From Symsagittifera roscoffensis (Eukaryota; Xenacoelomorpha; Acoela; Convolutidae): DNA of 64,000 bases. Each line of letters starts with the position of its first letter. Positions within the stretch are counted from its first letter, which is position 1. This document shows, piece by piece, positions 23,400 to 34,401 of the stretch. Where the stretch lies: assembly GCF_963678635.1 (NCBI RefSeq), contig NC_087069.1, forward strand, positions 7,758,633 to 7,822,632. The letters run 5' to 3'. The notes beneath the pieces were generated by a model. It was not told the origin of the DNA. It made no database searches and saw only the letters and a program-made list of their open reading frames with translations. Made by a program: the position numbers and the translations under genes.

Positions 23400-23891
23400 G
23401 CGAGTTGTTTTACAAGGTTGAATAAGAAGACCAAATATGTCATGGACCAAATATGTCATGAAGACCAAATATGTCATGGCCATTTTAGTCCGTATGTCCA
23501 ATTTTATAATAATCCGAGGCTCTTTTTCCTTTTCCCCAACTACTCTTTTTTGTTCACGTTGTCTGTCTTTTCTATAAAATCCCATACACATACCACCACC
23601 CCAGGTTTGCAGGTGGGTAAAAGAAAAAAGAGCATCAGATTTTTTTGATTACTTCTTGTTGTGATACTCAACCATGGGCTCTTTTCCTCCCCCCTCCCGT
23701 CCACCTGCAGATTTTTACAATAAAATTTTTTGTTCGCAATTACCGACTGTTATGAAAATTGGCATGATGATGACAAATTAAAACCATGGCAAGGTTTTTT
23801 TTGTCCAAGTTTCATTGATTTTTAACAAAAATACTGAAATCGTTTTTCAAAACTGAAAAATCAAGGTACGGGAGAATGGAAAGGAGCCCAA
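23400..23891. mobile_element. Fragments and a relative of the GGCTCTTTTTCC MITE
   Basis: 23,400-23,535 repeats the family interior, with three copies of ACCAAATATGTCATG in tandem. 23,675-23,891 starts GGGCTCTTTTCC and ends GGAAAGGAGCCC with a different interior, suggesting a related family that shares only termini. Confidence 0.6.
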
Positions 23892-23910
23892 GAGAATCAG
23901 ATTTAGTCTC

Positions 23911-24134
23911 GGCTCTTTTTCCTCCCCCCCCCCCCCCCCCCCTCCCCCACCTTACACACATAAGTATCAATTTCATGGTGTAACGAGTGGTTTTACAAGG
24001 TTGAGTATGAAGACCAAATATGTTTGTCATGGCCTAATTAGTCCGTATGCCGAATTTGATAACAACACGACAATGTGAACAGAAAAATAACCCTAAAAAA
24101 ATTGCAGGTGGGGGGGGGGGAAGGAAAAAGAGCC
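23911..24134 (+). mobile_element. MITE, 224 bp, 8-bp target duplication (7/8)
   Basis: Ends are GGCTCTTTTTCC and GGAAAAAGAGCC with long C and G runs inside them. Flanks TTAGTCTC and TTGGTCTC differ at one position. The interior matches the 20.9-kb copy in the same orientation. Confidence 0.92.
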
Positions 24135-25369
24135 TTGGTCTCTTTTCCACCCCATTTCAATTTCAGGTTTTAAAAACAATTTTTACGTTGTATCGACGGA
24201 ATGAACTTTTACTTGGTGGACAAATTAACTATCGTACAGACATTTGATTTTCATACTTTACCGTTACGTCAGAAGTCTTAACGTCACACATTTAATCATA
24301 ATAACGCGCAATCATTTAATCTCAATAACGCGGGGGGAGGGGGGGCTTGAGTGGAATAGAGCTTAGATTTGTTTTTCCTATGTATTTTTGTAAAACTACT
24401 TGGCTTTTTTCCACTTCTCATTCGTCTTTCAATTTCAGTTTTCAAAAAAAATTTTAACCTTGTCATTACGAATTTTATCTTGATGAAAAAATTAGCAATT
24501 GTGAACAGGTTTGGGCTTGATTTTTTTTACACAGTAACATTGCGCGGTTAACCATAAAATTACATAAAACAACTTTAAAAATAAACAAAACTGCTTGTAT
24601 CAAGGCGAAATCTTGAATTTTTTGACAGCTTTTTGAGGTCTATGGAGCATTAATAACTTGAAAAAGTTAAATGTAATATGATAAAACTAAAGTTTTTGTT
24701 CTAAAAAATTTGATATCTAAGTTAAAAATCATCCCAATCACGCCATATAAAGTACAAAGTGATAGATTATGCTCCGAGTAACATATCAATTTAAACATAT
24801 AAGCTTCAGATTTCTGGAACAATTTCTAGGCGGATTAAATCTCCGTATACGTGATAATAGCGCCAAATATACCGCGCGCTTATTGTCTCAAACTGGCCAA
24901 AATAGCAATCTTTAAATCTCTATAACTCTACAAAAAAGATCATAGTAAATTGTTTTTCAATTTAAAGCTCAAGACAAAAATACCTTTCGAATGATGTAAG
25001 AAAGTTTTGTAGTTAAAAATTCGATATTTGTCTGAGAAAAAAAACCACCCGAACACAAATATCCGCTACTTTCGTTACGAAAGTCGGAACAATTATTTGC
25101 CATGCATGTGCATAAAAACTCGCCTCAAATGGGCTCGTTTTCGATTTCATTGCTTATATGTCAAATCAGATAAACCACACCCTACCAAATCATTGTATCA
25201 GACTACCAAAAATTCTTTTCGTATATTAAAAATTCTGAATCAATTTGATTGCTTAAAACCTAAAAATCGGGCATGTTTTGCTGATTTATACATAGCGGGT
25301 CGAGGTGCTCATCTGTTGTTTCGACTTTAAAATTCGAGCACATAAAGGAGCTCAACCAAAAATGAATGG
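24135..25369. other. No supported gene
   Basis: 24,135-24,420 has further TCTTTTCCACCCC and GGGGGCTTGAGTGGAATAGA words like the ends of the related TIR family. The rest is AT-rich, with a 100-codon plus ORF at 25028-25330 that shows no motif. Confidence 0.5.
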
Positions 25370-26070
25370 TCGAGACAGGGGTTTGGGTCGAGCACAAACT
25401 CAACCCATACCGCGAGCACGGTCGAGACATATCAAAATTTGGTCAACCATGGTCAAAAGATACCACGACCAAGTTCGAAGCATCAAAATTTAGTCGAGAA
25501 TGGTCGAAACATATCCACATTTTCTCCAGACGGTCAAAAAATTAAAACAAGGTCGAGCACGATCAAAACAAATCCACATCTACTCGAAGCGGTCGAAACA
25601 TCAAAATGTATTCGAGCTAGGTCAAAACATGTTCAAACTTGCTCTAAATGGTCCAAACATCGAAATCTGATCGAACACCTTTGAAACAGATCCACATTTG
25701 CTAGAGATTAACTAAACATCAAAATATGGTCGAGAATGGTCGCCACGTATCCAAAATTGCTCAAAATGGTCAAAATATTGAAACTTGTTCAAGCCCGGTA
25801 GAAACATGTCCACATTTGCTCAAGACAATCAGAACATCGCAAATTGTGCGAGCGAAGTCGAAACAACTCCACATATGCTCGAGACGGCCGAAACATCAAA
25901 TTTTGGTCGAGTACGGTAAAAAAAAAATCCGCATTCGCTCGAAAATGTCTAAACAGCAAAAATTGGTCGAGAATTGTCGAAATGTATCCAAATTTGCTCA
26001 TGACGGTCGAAACATCAAAATTTGCTCGAGACGATTGAAACATCAACATTTGATCGAGCAAGTTTTTTCG
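25370..26070 (+). repeat. Minisatellite, ~60-bp unit, about eleven worn copies
   Basis: Words such as GGTCGAGAATGGTCGAAACA, ATCCACATTTGCTC and GAAACATCAAAATTTGGTCG recur about every 60 bp, each unit made of two ~30-bp halves. Because 60 is a multiple of three, both strands show long open frames with a 20-residue period. These need not be genes. A similar TTCGAC-rich vocabulary occurs in the repeat at 51.9-52.3 kb. Confidence 0.85.
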
Positions 26071-26888
26071 CTCGTTTGAATATCTATATAAAAGAATAAT
26101 CGAGTCATTTGCCTGCAATTTATTTTTTTTCTCTGCCTTCTTTTTATAAATTTTTTTGCTGACTCGATAACTTTACTACTGGTGTTGAGTTCCTTATTTT
26201 TAGCTATACTACATCCTAACATTTGACGGAACTTACGCTCAAACTTTTGGCAATTAAAGGTTTAAATTAGATATTAGGGCAATCAACACTAAGAAAGTTG
26301 TTCAAGGTATCTTGCTTATTTACTATCACCATAATCGAAAAACGATGGTTTTAGGATGGTTTTGGGACTTCAGTTTACATCTCAATGAGCCAACAATGAG
26401 CAGGATATTAGAAAACAGCTGATTGCTTTCGTCAGAAAATTAGAACAAAAAGTATTTAGACCGAAAAATCTGTTTTGTTTAGCTTATTACAAAGGTCATC
26501 TGTAACAAAAAATCAAAGAAGTTGATAAAGAACAGTTATTAATCTGCACAGGGAAGTTATTCAGCGACAGAATGTTATTTACTTTTTTTAGAGCCGCAAC
26601 TTTCTTAGAGGGTAGGGTGTCTATTCGTTTTGCAGAGAAAACTTTTGTAGCCAAACCAACTAGCTGTTGAAAGACAGTTGAATGAATTAAAAATAAAGCT
26701 ATACTTGCTGAAAATGGGCTTCAGAATAACGCCTTTTATATAAAGTCTAGGTGTTTACCCCGATATTGGTCTGCGGTTTTGCTCAAAACAGTTTCAGCTC
26801 ATTTTGTTACAAAAATTGTTGTCAGTCTCCAGCGAAAAAACTTGATGCGTCACATCCGCTGTAGAAATTTATGACCACAACAATTTTT
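26071..26888. other. No supported gene
   Basis: AT-rich sequence with no motif, repeat or long conserved ORF that I can recognise. Confidence 0.6.
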
Positions 26889-27302
26889 GAGCCGAATATT
26901 TGCCCATTCCCATACCTCACATGGGCGTCAATTTTATAGTGTAACGAGTGTTTTAACATTACGAGGCCAAACTTTGCACTGGATAGACACACAATTTTGT
27001 GTCTGCATGTTCTTGGATTCCAGAGACAAGTCTTTAAACATGGTAAAACTTTGTCGGAACGATCAAAGGAAAGTAAAGAACAAAAGAAGAACAAAGGGAG
27101 CGTCCTTGTTGCGGATTCCGCGTATAATTCACAAAGTTCACAGTTTGGCCTCGTAATGAAGAATGTTAGTCACGAGGACCGAATATGCTTGTCATGGCTT
27201 AATTAGTCAATATGACAACTTTCAAAATAATCGGACATCCATAGCGAATGACTATTTTCACTTGTAAAAGTTCGCAGGCGGAGGGCAAAAGGAAAAAGAG
27301 CT
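26889..27302 (+). mobile_element. MITE of the GGCTCTTTTTCC family, split by another element
   Basis: The left part (CCTCACATGGGCGTCAATTT, GTGTAACGAGTG) and the right part (GACCGAATATGCTTGTCATG, AAGGAAAAAGAGC) belong to the 205-bp MITE. They are separated by a second element at 26,962-27,153. The left terminus has decayed. Confidence 0.75.
26962..27153 (+). mobile_element. Short TIR element, 192 bp, TA target, nested in a MITE
   Basis: Termini CGAGGCCAAACT and AGTTTGGCCTCG are perfect inverted repeats, each flanked by TA. That duplication is typical of Tc1/mariner-type elements. It interrupts the surrounding MITE. A diverged inverted copy lies at 11.4-11.6 kb. The ORFs inside it are chance. 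Confidence 0.85.
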
Positions 27303-27631
27303 GTATTTTGTTTCCAAGCAAGACAATGTACAGTTGTCAGCTGCAATTATTTCATCGAAAATTACTTACTTTATTTCGGCATCCGGTTTTACTAACATAT
27401 CCCTGCAACTGCGCACTACCGGAGGGTTCCATTTTGTTGCCCAAATCCCGTAAATTTTGTGACCCTCAACCGTTTCAGTCTAGAGTTCCTCAATCTGAGC
27501 TTAAAATTTAAACTGAGAACTGATTTTGGTTCTCTGGAACTGTACCGACCTCTGATATAAACCATCAGGTCACTGCTTAACCGCTTGTACATTGGGTTAT
27601 TGAACTTATTATTCAATGTTACGAAATGAGA
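27303..27631. other. Left flank of the large retroelement, no gene seen
   Basis: Ordinary sequence with an 87-codon ORF that has no motif. Confidence 0.5.
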
Positions 27632-27635
27632 TTAA

Positions 27636-28045
27636 TGGAGCCTGATCTAAACTACTTTTTATGATTAGATAAATTAGATATTTTACCACTGTAAAGTATT
27701 TAATATTAACCAATCATGATCCATCTAACTAACAACCCACTTATTTGTAAGTGCTGAAATTACTTGTAATTTCAGCACCAGAGAGATTTGAATTTAACCT
27801 AGAAATTAGTTGTCTCTCCAAGAGAACTTCAGCAGCCGCAACAAACCAGTATACCCTAGATCTATTGAGCCTAGCAGAGACTAGTTAAACACCCTGAGAC
27901 TAGAAAGTATAAGAGTAAGATTAGGATCGGTATTAGACTAAGAAGTTGCACGAATCTATCCGGCCGAAAATAAGATAGCGTGACGAGCAGACGGTGTACC
28001 CTATCCGAAATTAATCTATGAGTCAACCACATCGGTCCTAACTCA
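27636..28045 (+). repeat. 5' LTR (410 bp)
   Basis: Starts TGGAGCCTGATC and ends CCTAACTCA. It differs from the right LTR at about seven positions by hand comparison, near 98% identity. It contains a perfect 28-bp palindrome at 27,751-27,778. Confidence 0.95.
27751..27778. promoter_or_regulatory. Perfect palindrome in the LTR
   Basis: GTGCTGAAATTAC, TT, GTAATTTCAGCAC: 13-bp arms with a two-base centre, unchanged in the other LTR (45,253-45,280). Its role is unknown. A protein-binding site or RNA hairpin in the transcript ends is possible. Confidence 0.7.
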
Positions 28046-28047
28046 TC

Positions 28048-28057
28048 TGGTGCGACC
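28048..28057 (+). promoter_or_regulatory. Primer binding site
   Basis: TGGTGCGACC begins two bases after the LTR and starts with TGG, complementary to a tRNA CCA end. The particular tRNA was not identified. Confidence 0.6.
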
Positions 28058-29402
28058 ATAAGTCTCGAAGAAGACCTTAATAGCTTAGATTTAACCAAAA
28101 ATAGATTAGAATTTAGACAAAACATTTTAAAAATGTTATACGATAATAATTTAATCGAAATGTCTCTACGACTCAATAGATCAGAGCCGATATTCCGAAC
28201 GATAACAGAACTACCCGGAATTGGAAGAAGACCTCGAACAAGAGACGACATACGACAAAGTAGACACTTACCATATAGTTTTATGATTGTACGGCAAAAG
28301 CCAACACAAACTTTTATATTTAGAATCTTATTAGCAATGAATTTAGATTTTCATTTGCAAACATAAAACTTTTAAGTCAATCTTCATGATCATTTCAGGA
28401 GCTAAACAAAATTATTAATATACAATAAAGATTGATAAAAAAATCTCAGATCGTTTTCTTAAATTCTGCAGTCTTATATAAAACATGTTTGAAAAATATT
28501 TATTGAAAATCAAAATAAAAGTTAGTAGCATGACAATAAATTGCTAGTAATCATAAAATCATCTGGTGTCCCAGCTTCATCACCTAAACATAACAGTAAT
28601 CACAACACCAATATCATTAAAAAACTAAATCTTTTTCTTAAATAAATTTAAACCAAAATAAATTATATTCACTTAATTTTAAAATTAGAACATCAAGGCT
28701 TATCCTTGGATCTTAATAAATTTTCTATATCATTAAATTTAAAATCTGATCATCAAGGCCTATCCTTGGATCAAAATGAACAATTTAGTTCTCTCCACCT
28801 ACTTAACAAGTGTCTAAGGACCTCAAACGTCGATTCACTATCCAACCCTTCCAAAAAACCTAAGACTAATAGAAATTTTTCAACAAAATTAACCATTCAA
28901 AATTAGTATAAACAGTGAAGAACTTCGTTTATTCATCCTTCACTTGAACCCTCCTCTTACCAGACCCAGGATAGATCTTAGACTTAGTAAGTTTAAAATA
29001 GTACCTAACGAACTACGAACTAATTATACCTGAACCTTGTGGATCGATTTACTATTCTCCAACCCTTGAACACAATCACTACCCCTAAGTAAGATTAAGT
29101 AAGTTAACACCTTAGCTTAGACTAGCCACGAGAAAGAAAAAAAATCATTCTTCGGAATCGATATACCTTTCTCTCCAACCCTGAACAAAAAGACCCAGGT
29201 TAAGCTAACCAAAAAATCGTAAGGACTAACAGTCTAAGAAAATAGAAATCACCAAACAACTTTTTGCATCCCTCATCCTAAACCTTATGTCATTGAAAAA
29301 TCTAGGAAATAAACAAACAATCGTTTGACACAACGGTGAGATAGATAACCGAAAATACGATCTTGTCATCACACCTCATACACAAACAGTTGGATACATT
29401 AG
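28058..29402 (+). other. Long 5' leader of the retroelement
   Basis: About 1.35 kb without a convincing gene. ORFs of 77 codons (28133-28366) and 66 codons (28706-28906) have no motif. A CATCAAGGCYTATCCTTGGATC segment with its upstream AAAATTAGAA-like context occurs twice (28,690 and 28,750), a small direct repeat. Confidence 0.6.
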
Positions 29403-29747
29403 AACAAAACGACTAACAATAAAAAGAAAAATAATAAACAAACAAAGACAAATCACACGAAAAAGGTTTTCAAAAATAGAAATGCATTTTCAGGATCAGA
29501 AGCCAAAAATTTAGATGAACTCTACAAATTAAAAAAATCCATTGATAAAAATTGTCCTATTCACGATCAAATATATTTTTCCGATTCAGAAACAACTTCA
29601 AATTCATCAAAAAGAGGAAAAAGAAGAATAAAAAAGCAAAACAAACACAAACCAGTACACTTGTATAATTGGAATCAACCAATTAGACACATCGATAGTT
29701 ATATATTAACAGTCATTAAACGAAAAAATGAGCCACACTCAAAGTGA
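29403..29747 (+). CDS. Basic ORF without ATG, overlapping ORF1 (ORF0)
   Basis: A 114-codon open frame between TAG (29400) and TGA (29745). It contains no ATG, so a standard ORF search would miss it. It is rich in Lys, Arg and Asn and has a coding-like middle (SGSEAKNLDELYKLKK, then DQIYFSDSETT and KRGKRRIKKQNKHK). It overlaps the start of ORF1 by 20 bases in another frame. A CATTTTCAG acceptor-like site lies inside it at about 29,484-29,492, so it could be a 3' exon joined to an upstream start, or a relic. Function unknown; the basic clusters would suit nucleic-acid binding or nuclear targeting. Confidence 0.35.
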   Translation, partial: NKTTNNKKKNNKQTKTNHTKKVFKNRNAFSGSEAKNLDELYKLKKSIDKNCPIHDQIYFSDSETTSNSSKRGKRRIKKQNKHKPVHLYNWNQPIRHIDSYILTVIKRKNEPHSK

Positions 29748-30930
29748 CGATAGTCCAGATGACAAAGAGGTTTACCCCTTCCTCATAGATGCACCCGATA
29801 ATAGAGGGCAACATGATTTTTGCAAGAATTTACTCGTAAATTTGTTTGAACCAGGAATCAGCCAATGCAAAGCAGAATTCTCAGATGTAAAAATCAAAAG
29901 ACAAATTATTGAACATTATCTGAAAGATATATGTAATTTAACACAACAATATGGAATCTACACCATAGAATTCAGCACACCAAATACGAATCATCGTAAA
30001 TATGTAATTCAAACAGTATATCTTGAATTAGAATTTTCAAAAGTATTCTTAGAAGATATTAAAAGCATACAATATCATAACTCACAAAGAGCAAACTCCA
30101 TATTTACTAACGAGGTTTTTGCAATAATATATAGCTATATTTCAATATTAGAAAGAACAGAATTTCAAAGTATCTCACCAACTGAGACATCCAAACATAC
30201 AAAAGTACGACATGAAATCTCATTATTTTCAACTTTTCTACATATAATCAAAGAAAATTTCGCTAAAGACGAGGTTTCACAACACAAAAAACAGGACTTA
30301 CAAAAAATTTTGGCATGGTTTATAATATATTATTTCACACATAATATAGATTTAATTTCGCATGCAAGAAAAACTTTCAGACCTCAAAATTCAAACGATG
30401 ATACCGCCATCACAGAACAGTCAGACTACGTTTGGGACCCTGAATGGTCTCATCCTACATTTATAAATATCCCACAATCAATCTCAAGTCAAGCAAAAAG
30501 TACAATATCTTACCAAAGAGATTATGTAAAAGTAGTACCACTAACCATTGATGCAACACCATTAATTTACAATACATTTTTACCAGATACGCGAAATAAC
30601 AGTTTAAATTCGACCGTCATACACAATGAAAACCTTAATGGAACTAGGAATCTTACACAACAAGATATCCAAACACCATCACACTTCATAAATGAAGAAA
30701 TTGTCCAAACAACAACAACTACACAACAAAGTATTTCACCAATACATCCAAATTTAACAACACCAAGAATTACAAACACTTCACTGGCACAAGTAACCTT
30801 ACAATCAACCGTTAAACCTTCGGTTGCTCCAAAATATTCACATATGGATTATCAAACATATAGACCCATGACAGTACCATCAAAACCACGAAGAACGTTC
30901 ACAAGAAACACTTTTGCAGAACACAATTAA
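29728..30930 (+). CDS. ORF1: intact 400-residue pre-gag protein, unknown
   Basis: The longest undisturbed ORF upstream of gag. Residues 1-25 are acidic. Residues ~28-225 look like a folded helical domain (DFCKNLLVNLF, then IEHYLKDICNLTQQYG and ILAWFIIYYF). Residues ~230-400 are Thr/Ser/Pro/Gln-rich and probably disordered, ending in a basic tail (KPRRTFTRNTF). There is no zinc knuckle, protease or methyltransferase motif. It lies where Gypsy elements normally start gag, but the recognisable gag is the next ORF. It may be an accessory protein or an extra gag-like module. Its intact state contrasts with the broken gag and pol. Confidence 0.6.
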   Translation: MSHTQSDDSPDDKEVYPFLIDAPDNRGQHDFCKNLLVNLFEPGISQCKAEFSDVKIKRQIIEHYLKDICNLTQQYGIYTIEFSTPNTNHRKYVIQTVYLELEFSKVFLEDIKSIQYHNSQRANSIFTNEVFAIIYSYISILERTEFQSISPTETSKHTKVRHEISLFSTFLHIIKENFAKDEVSQHKKQDLQKILAWFIIYYFTHNIDLISHARKTFRPQNSNDDTAITEQSDYVWDPEWSHPTFINIPQSISSQAKSTISYQRDYVKVVPLTIDATPLIYNTFLPDTRNNSLNSTVIHNENLNGTRNLTQQDIQTPSHFINEEIVQTTTTTQQSISPIHPNLTTPRITNTSLAQVTLQSTVKPSVAPKYSHMDYQTYRPMTVPSKPRRTFTRNTFAEHN

Positions 30931-31014
30931 AATTATGCACAATCGTCAAAAACAAACTACCCCACACGAAAAACTAATAATAATCATGTGTGTTCTCACT
31001 AATGGAATAACCCA

Positions 31015-33239
31015 ATGACAACAACCAACTCAGTAAATTTTCGGACTAATTCACATCCTCCACAGGATCATAGTGAAAATTACCCATTCTTTCACCAAAA
31101 TAAAAATAAAAAGCAAGCACCTCATCATACGGAAAATTTATCATCTGATGATGATTATTTACAACCAGACATTTTTGCACCATATACCCAAGAATGTCGC
31201 AAACAAGGATCGCGACGACCTCATACATATAATAGAATTGTTTCTCCAAATCCAACGAATACACGAAATCAACAACCAATACATATGCCAAATCCAACTA
31301 ATACACAATCTTTTCAACCAATTCAATCACAAAACTCAATGACTATGCACTCGTATCAACCAACTCAAATGCAAAATGAAATACCACTCCCATATTACCT
31401 TCAACAACACGAAATAACAAAAAATCAATTTTCAAATTTTTCGGAAATGCCAAATGCCGCAGAATCACTACAGATGACAATGAAACCATACCGCATGGGT
31501 GGATCATCAAAAACATCAAATAAACCACCAATGGTATTCACAGGAACAAATCCTGAATATTCTGTAGAAGATTAATTAAATTTAATTTTAAATATAGGAC
31601 CTGAACCAATTAATACGCCACTACATCAAAATTGGATACATAGACGCACAGCGTTAATACAAACAACACTTGATGGCGCAGCTCAAAGATGGTTTTCAGT
31701 TTTACCTTTAGACATAAAAACAGATTGGAAAACATTCACACAAGAATTTTCAAAAATGTTTGACTCCGAAAGAAACAAACAACACCAAAGAGTTTTATGT
31801 AATGAAATTTGCAGATTACCAAATGAAACCATCAAACAATTAGCAGTACGTATCGAAACACTAGTTCGAAAAGCATATTCACTAAATACACATGAAAATA
31901 AAAACACAAAAATGACAGAAATTTTAATGATGACCTTAACACCTCAATTAAGGAAAATAGCAATAAAAAAGAAAGCATCTCATCCATCTTCAATTCGAGA
32001 GCCAGATTTAGATTTCCCAAAACTAGTAGACAAACTAGAGCAAGCGGAAATCACAATGAAACTTGAAGAAACAGAAAATCTAAAACTACAACATGTTAAT
32101 CGAATTGAAACAAACACTACACATACAAATAACATACAGGAATCAGATACAGACCTAGTTGAAAAAATCACTGAAATACTAAATATTTATGAATAACACC
32201 CAAATTTTAAAGGCAAACCATCTTTCAAAAAATGGTGTAATTATTGCCGACGTTACGGACATAGTACTTCCGATCGTAGACAAAAACAACAAGATAACCA
32301 AAACAAACCTCAAAAGCATAAAGAACCAAATAAATCATTCTATCAATATATGAAGAAATATCAAATTCTACCAAACAAAAATGTATACAGTAACAACAGT
32401 TCAGGAAAACCACTTCCGAACAACACCAATTACACAAGGAATCAATCACCATATAACTCAATACACAGAATTCTTCACAAAATCTTTATAGTCGATCGAA
32501 TAGTCGAAATAACTAAACGAGATCAAATTCAAATGCAACACAATTTGTTTCTAGATCCAATTCCCAATCAAACCCAAGAAATAAACATTATTCCAATAAT
32601 CAATCACGAAACTCATCATATAACAGAAATAGAAACTATACACATAATCGAAATAGAAGTTATTCGAACAATCGAAACCAGAATTACCCGAAAAATCGAT
32701 CAAAAAATAACTCATATAACAGATCAAACTATCACACACCAAATGACAATTATCAAAACAGATCACGGAAAAATTCACAAAATCGAAATTCAAGTTATAA
32801 TAATCAATACAGAAATTATTCCCAATCACCACATAGGAATAATAACCATTATAATAATTCTAAACATCGATACAGAAGTAGTACACCAAAACATCAAAGA
32901 CAAATTAATCAAGTACAGTCAAATGAAGAAACAACATCAGACCCCCCAGGTATTGATGACACAGGAAATAACGAACTACAACTAAATCAAATAAATTGTG
33001 GATCATCAGATACAGAAAGTGATACAGAAAATACCATCTCCATAAATATGATAACAGTCGAAAACGACTACGAACCTATGATATATGAACAACCTTTTTC
33101 ATCACATTTATATGAAAATCAGTTGGAACTCCTTCACAATTATTATATTGAACCCATCAATACTTCACAAACTGCACAAGAAATAAACGAAATTAACACG
33201 GTAAATAAACCCAATGAAAATGACAAAACAAAATTTTAA
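31015..33239 (+). pseudogene. Gag (capsid, degraded zinc knuckle, basic C-terminus), broken
   Basis: The frame starting at 31015 has a Pro/Asn/Gln-rich N-terminus and then a Gypsy capsid segment: RRTALIQTTLDGAAQRWFSV and WKTFTQEFSKMF. It is interrupted by in-frame TAA at 31573 and 32194. A zinc knuckle CNYCRRYGHSTSDR follows, in which the last Cys of C-x2-C-x4-H-x4-C is Arg. Near 32.5 kb the coding-like frame changes. The new frame is Asn/Arg/Ser-rich (NRNRSYSNNRNQNYPKN), typical of an RNA-binding gag tail, then acidic, ending at TAA 33,237. The 211-codon Ile/Thr-rich ORF at 32350-32985 is mostly a shadow. Confidence 0.85.
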
Positions 33240-33688
33240 ACACAAATCATATTTATCAAAATATACAAAAAAAACAACCCAGAGAAAAAATTTGGACAAT
33301 ACCATTTCTCTTAGAAAGTCCAAGAAACAAAAAATTTCAACCACCAGATCTTGAAATTGATTTTTTAATTGATTCAGGAGCAGAATCAAACATAATTAAC
33401 ATTCCCACATGGAATGAAATCAAAACATTGCATCCAAAATTAACGCTTCTTGCAACCTCTAGTAAACTAGTAACAGCACAAGGATCAACTTAAGTAAATT
33501 ATGGAAAAGTCCAATTATTCCTCCTCCCCACAAGAACAATGGAGCAAAATAAAATTCTAAACAAACCGTTTAAACAAATATTTCATATCACTGATATTAA
33601 ACACAATATCATTGGCATACCATTTATATCAAAATACATACCAACAATCAACATCTTGAATAGTAAAATACTAATCAAAGATAAGTAA
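33240..33688 (+). pseudogene. Retroviral-type aspartic protease
   Basis: In the -1 frame relative to the gag C-terminus. IDFLIDSGAESNIINIPTW carries an intact Asp-Ser-Gly-Ala active site near 33,375, followed by a HNIIGIPFI segment that matches the usual ILG-type block. An in-frame TAA at 33,491 splits it, and it ends at 33,688. The gag-to-protease switch takes place over AAAATTTTAAAC, where a ribosomal frameshift is conceivable but not shown. Confidence 0.85.
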
Positions 33689-33702
33689 ACAAAAAAAATA
33701 CA

Positions 33703-34401
33703 GCTCTAACATTTTTTCAAAGATTAAATAAACAACCACCATTCTTCTCAAAATTTTATCCAATTTATAACCAACAACGGAAACACCTGAAACCACTATC
33801 AGGAAATATATATAACTTTTCAATAGAACAAGTTCACCAATATGATAAAAGTCAAAATAAACAACAACTCTTTATGTCAGACTTTGAATTTAAACCTGTT
33901 CATAAGTTTTTCTAAATCACGATTTCATCTATAAAATATTTGAAAAATACGAATTCAGACATCATTTTGCTTCATGTGTATAACAATACACCGTATCAAG
34001 TAACATTACCCTTAGGACTTTTAGGATATTGCGAAACAAACGCTACAATATCACCCGTACATGAAATAGCATACCGCGTAAATAATATACTCCAATTATT
34101 AGATATTTGTCAATCCACAATTCTTAACGAGGAACTATCCATAAATAACATAATAAGCAATGAAAAGAGGAACACAGATTATTTCACAAAAACACCATAT
34201 TTTAAACCAACATTCAATATAACAAATTACACAAAAGAACAACAACAATTTTTGACGATGTTTAACTTTGAACACTCGCAAATGACACAAATCGAATTTG
34301 ACAAACTAGCAAAACAACTGTTAAAATATTCAACAGTCTACGCAACATCAAAGCAAAATTTGATATTGGGAAAATCAGTTCATCACTACATCTCCCGTTA
34401 A
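33703..34401 (+). pseudogene. Pol linker upstream of RT
   Basis: One frame with an in-frame TAA at 33,913. It has no catalytic motif, but a segment (QMTQIEFDKLAKQLLKYSTV) resembles the stretch that precedes RT in Gypsy pol, where a protein-chain segment leads into a LPLKPDA motif. The frame is lost near 34,370. Confidence 0.6.

Noticed and set aside
25370-26070. CRISPR array
   Set aside because: Repeats are imperfect and contiguous, without unique spacers, and the context is eukaryotic.
32350-32985. 211-codon Ile/Thr-rich ORF as a separate protein
   Set aside because: The neighbouring frame reads an Asn/Arg/Ser-rich gag tail, the expected product here. Only the first ~50 codons belong to gag.
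33225-33245. Proven -1 frameshift site between gag and protease
   Set aside because: The frames do differ by -1 over an A/T run, but the heptamer does not sit in the correct register for a canonical slippery site, and the region has other indels.
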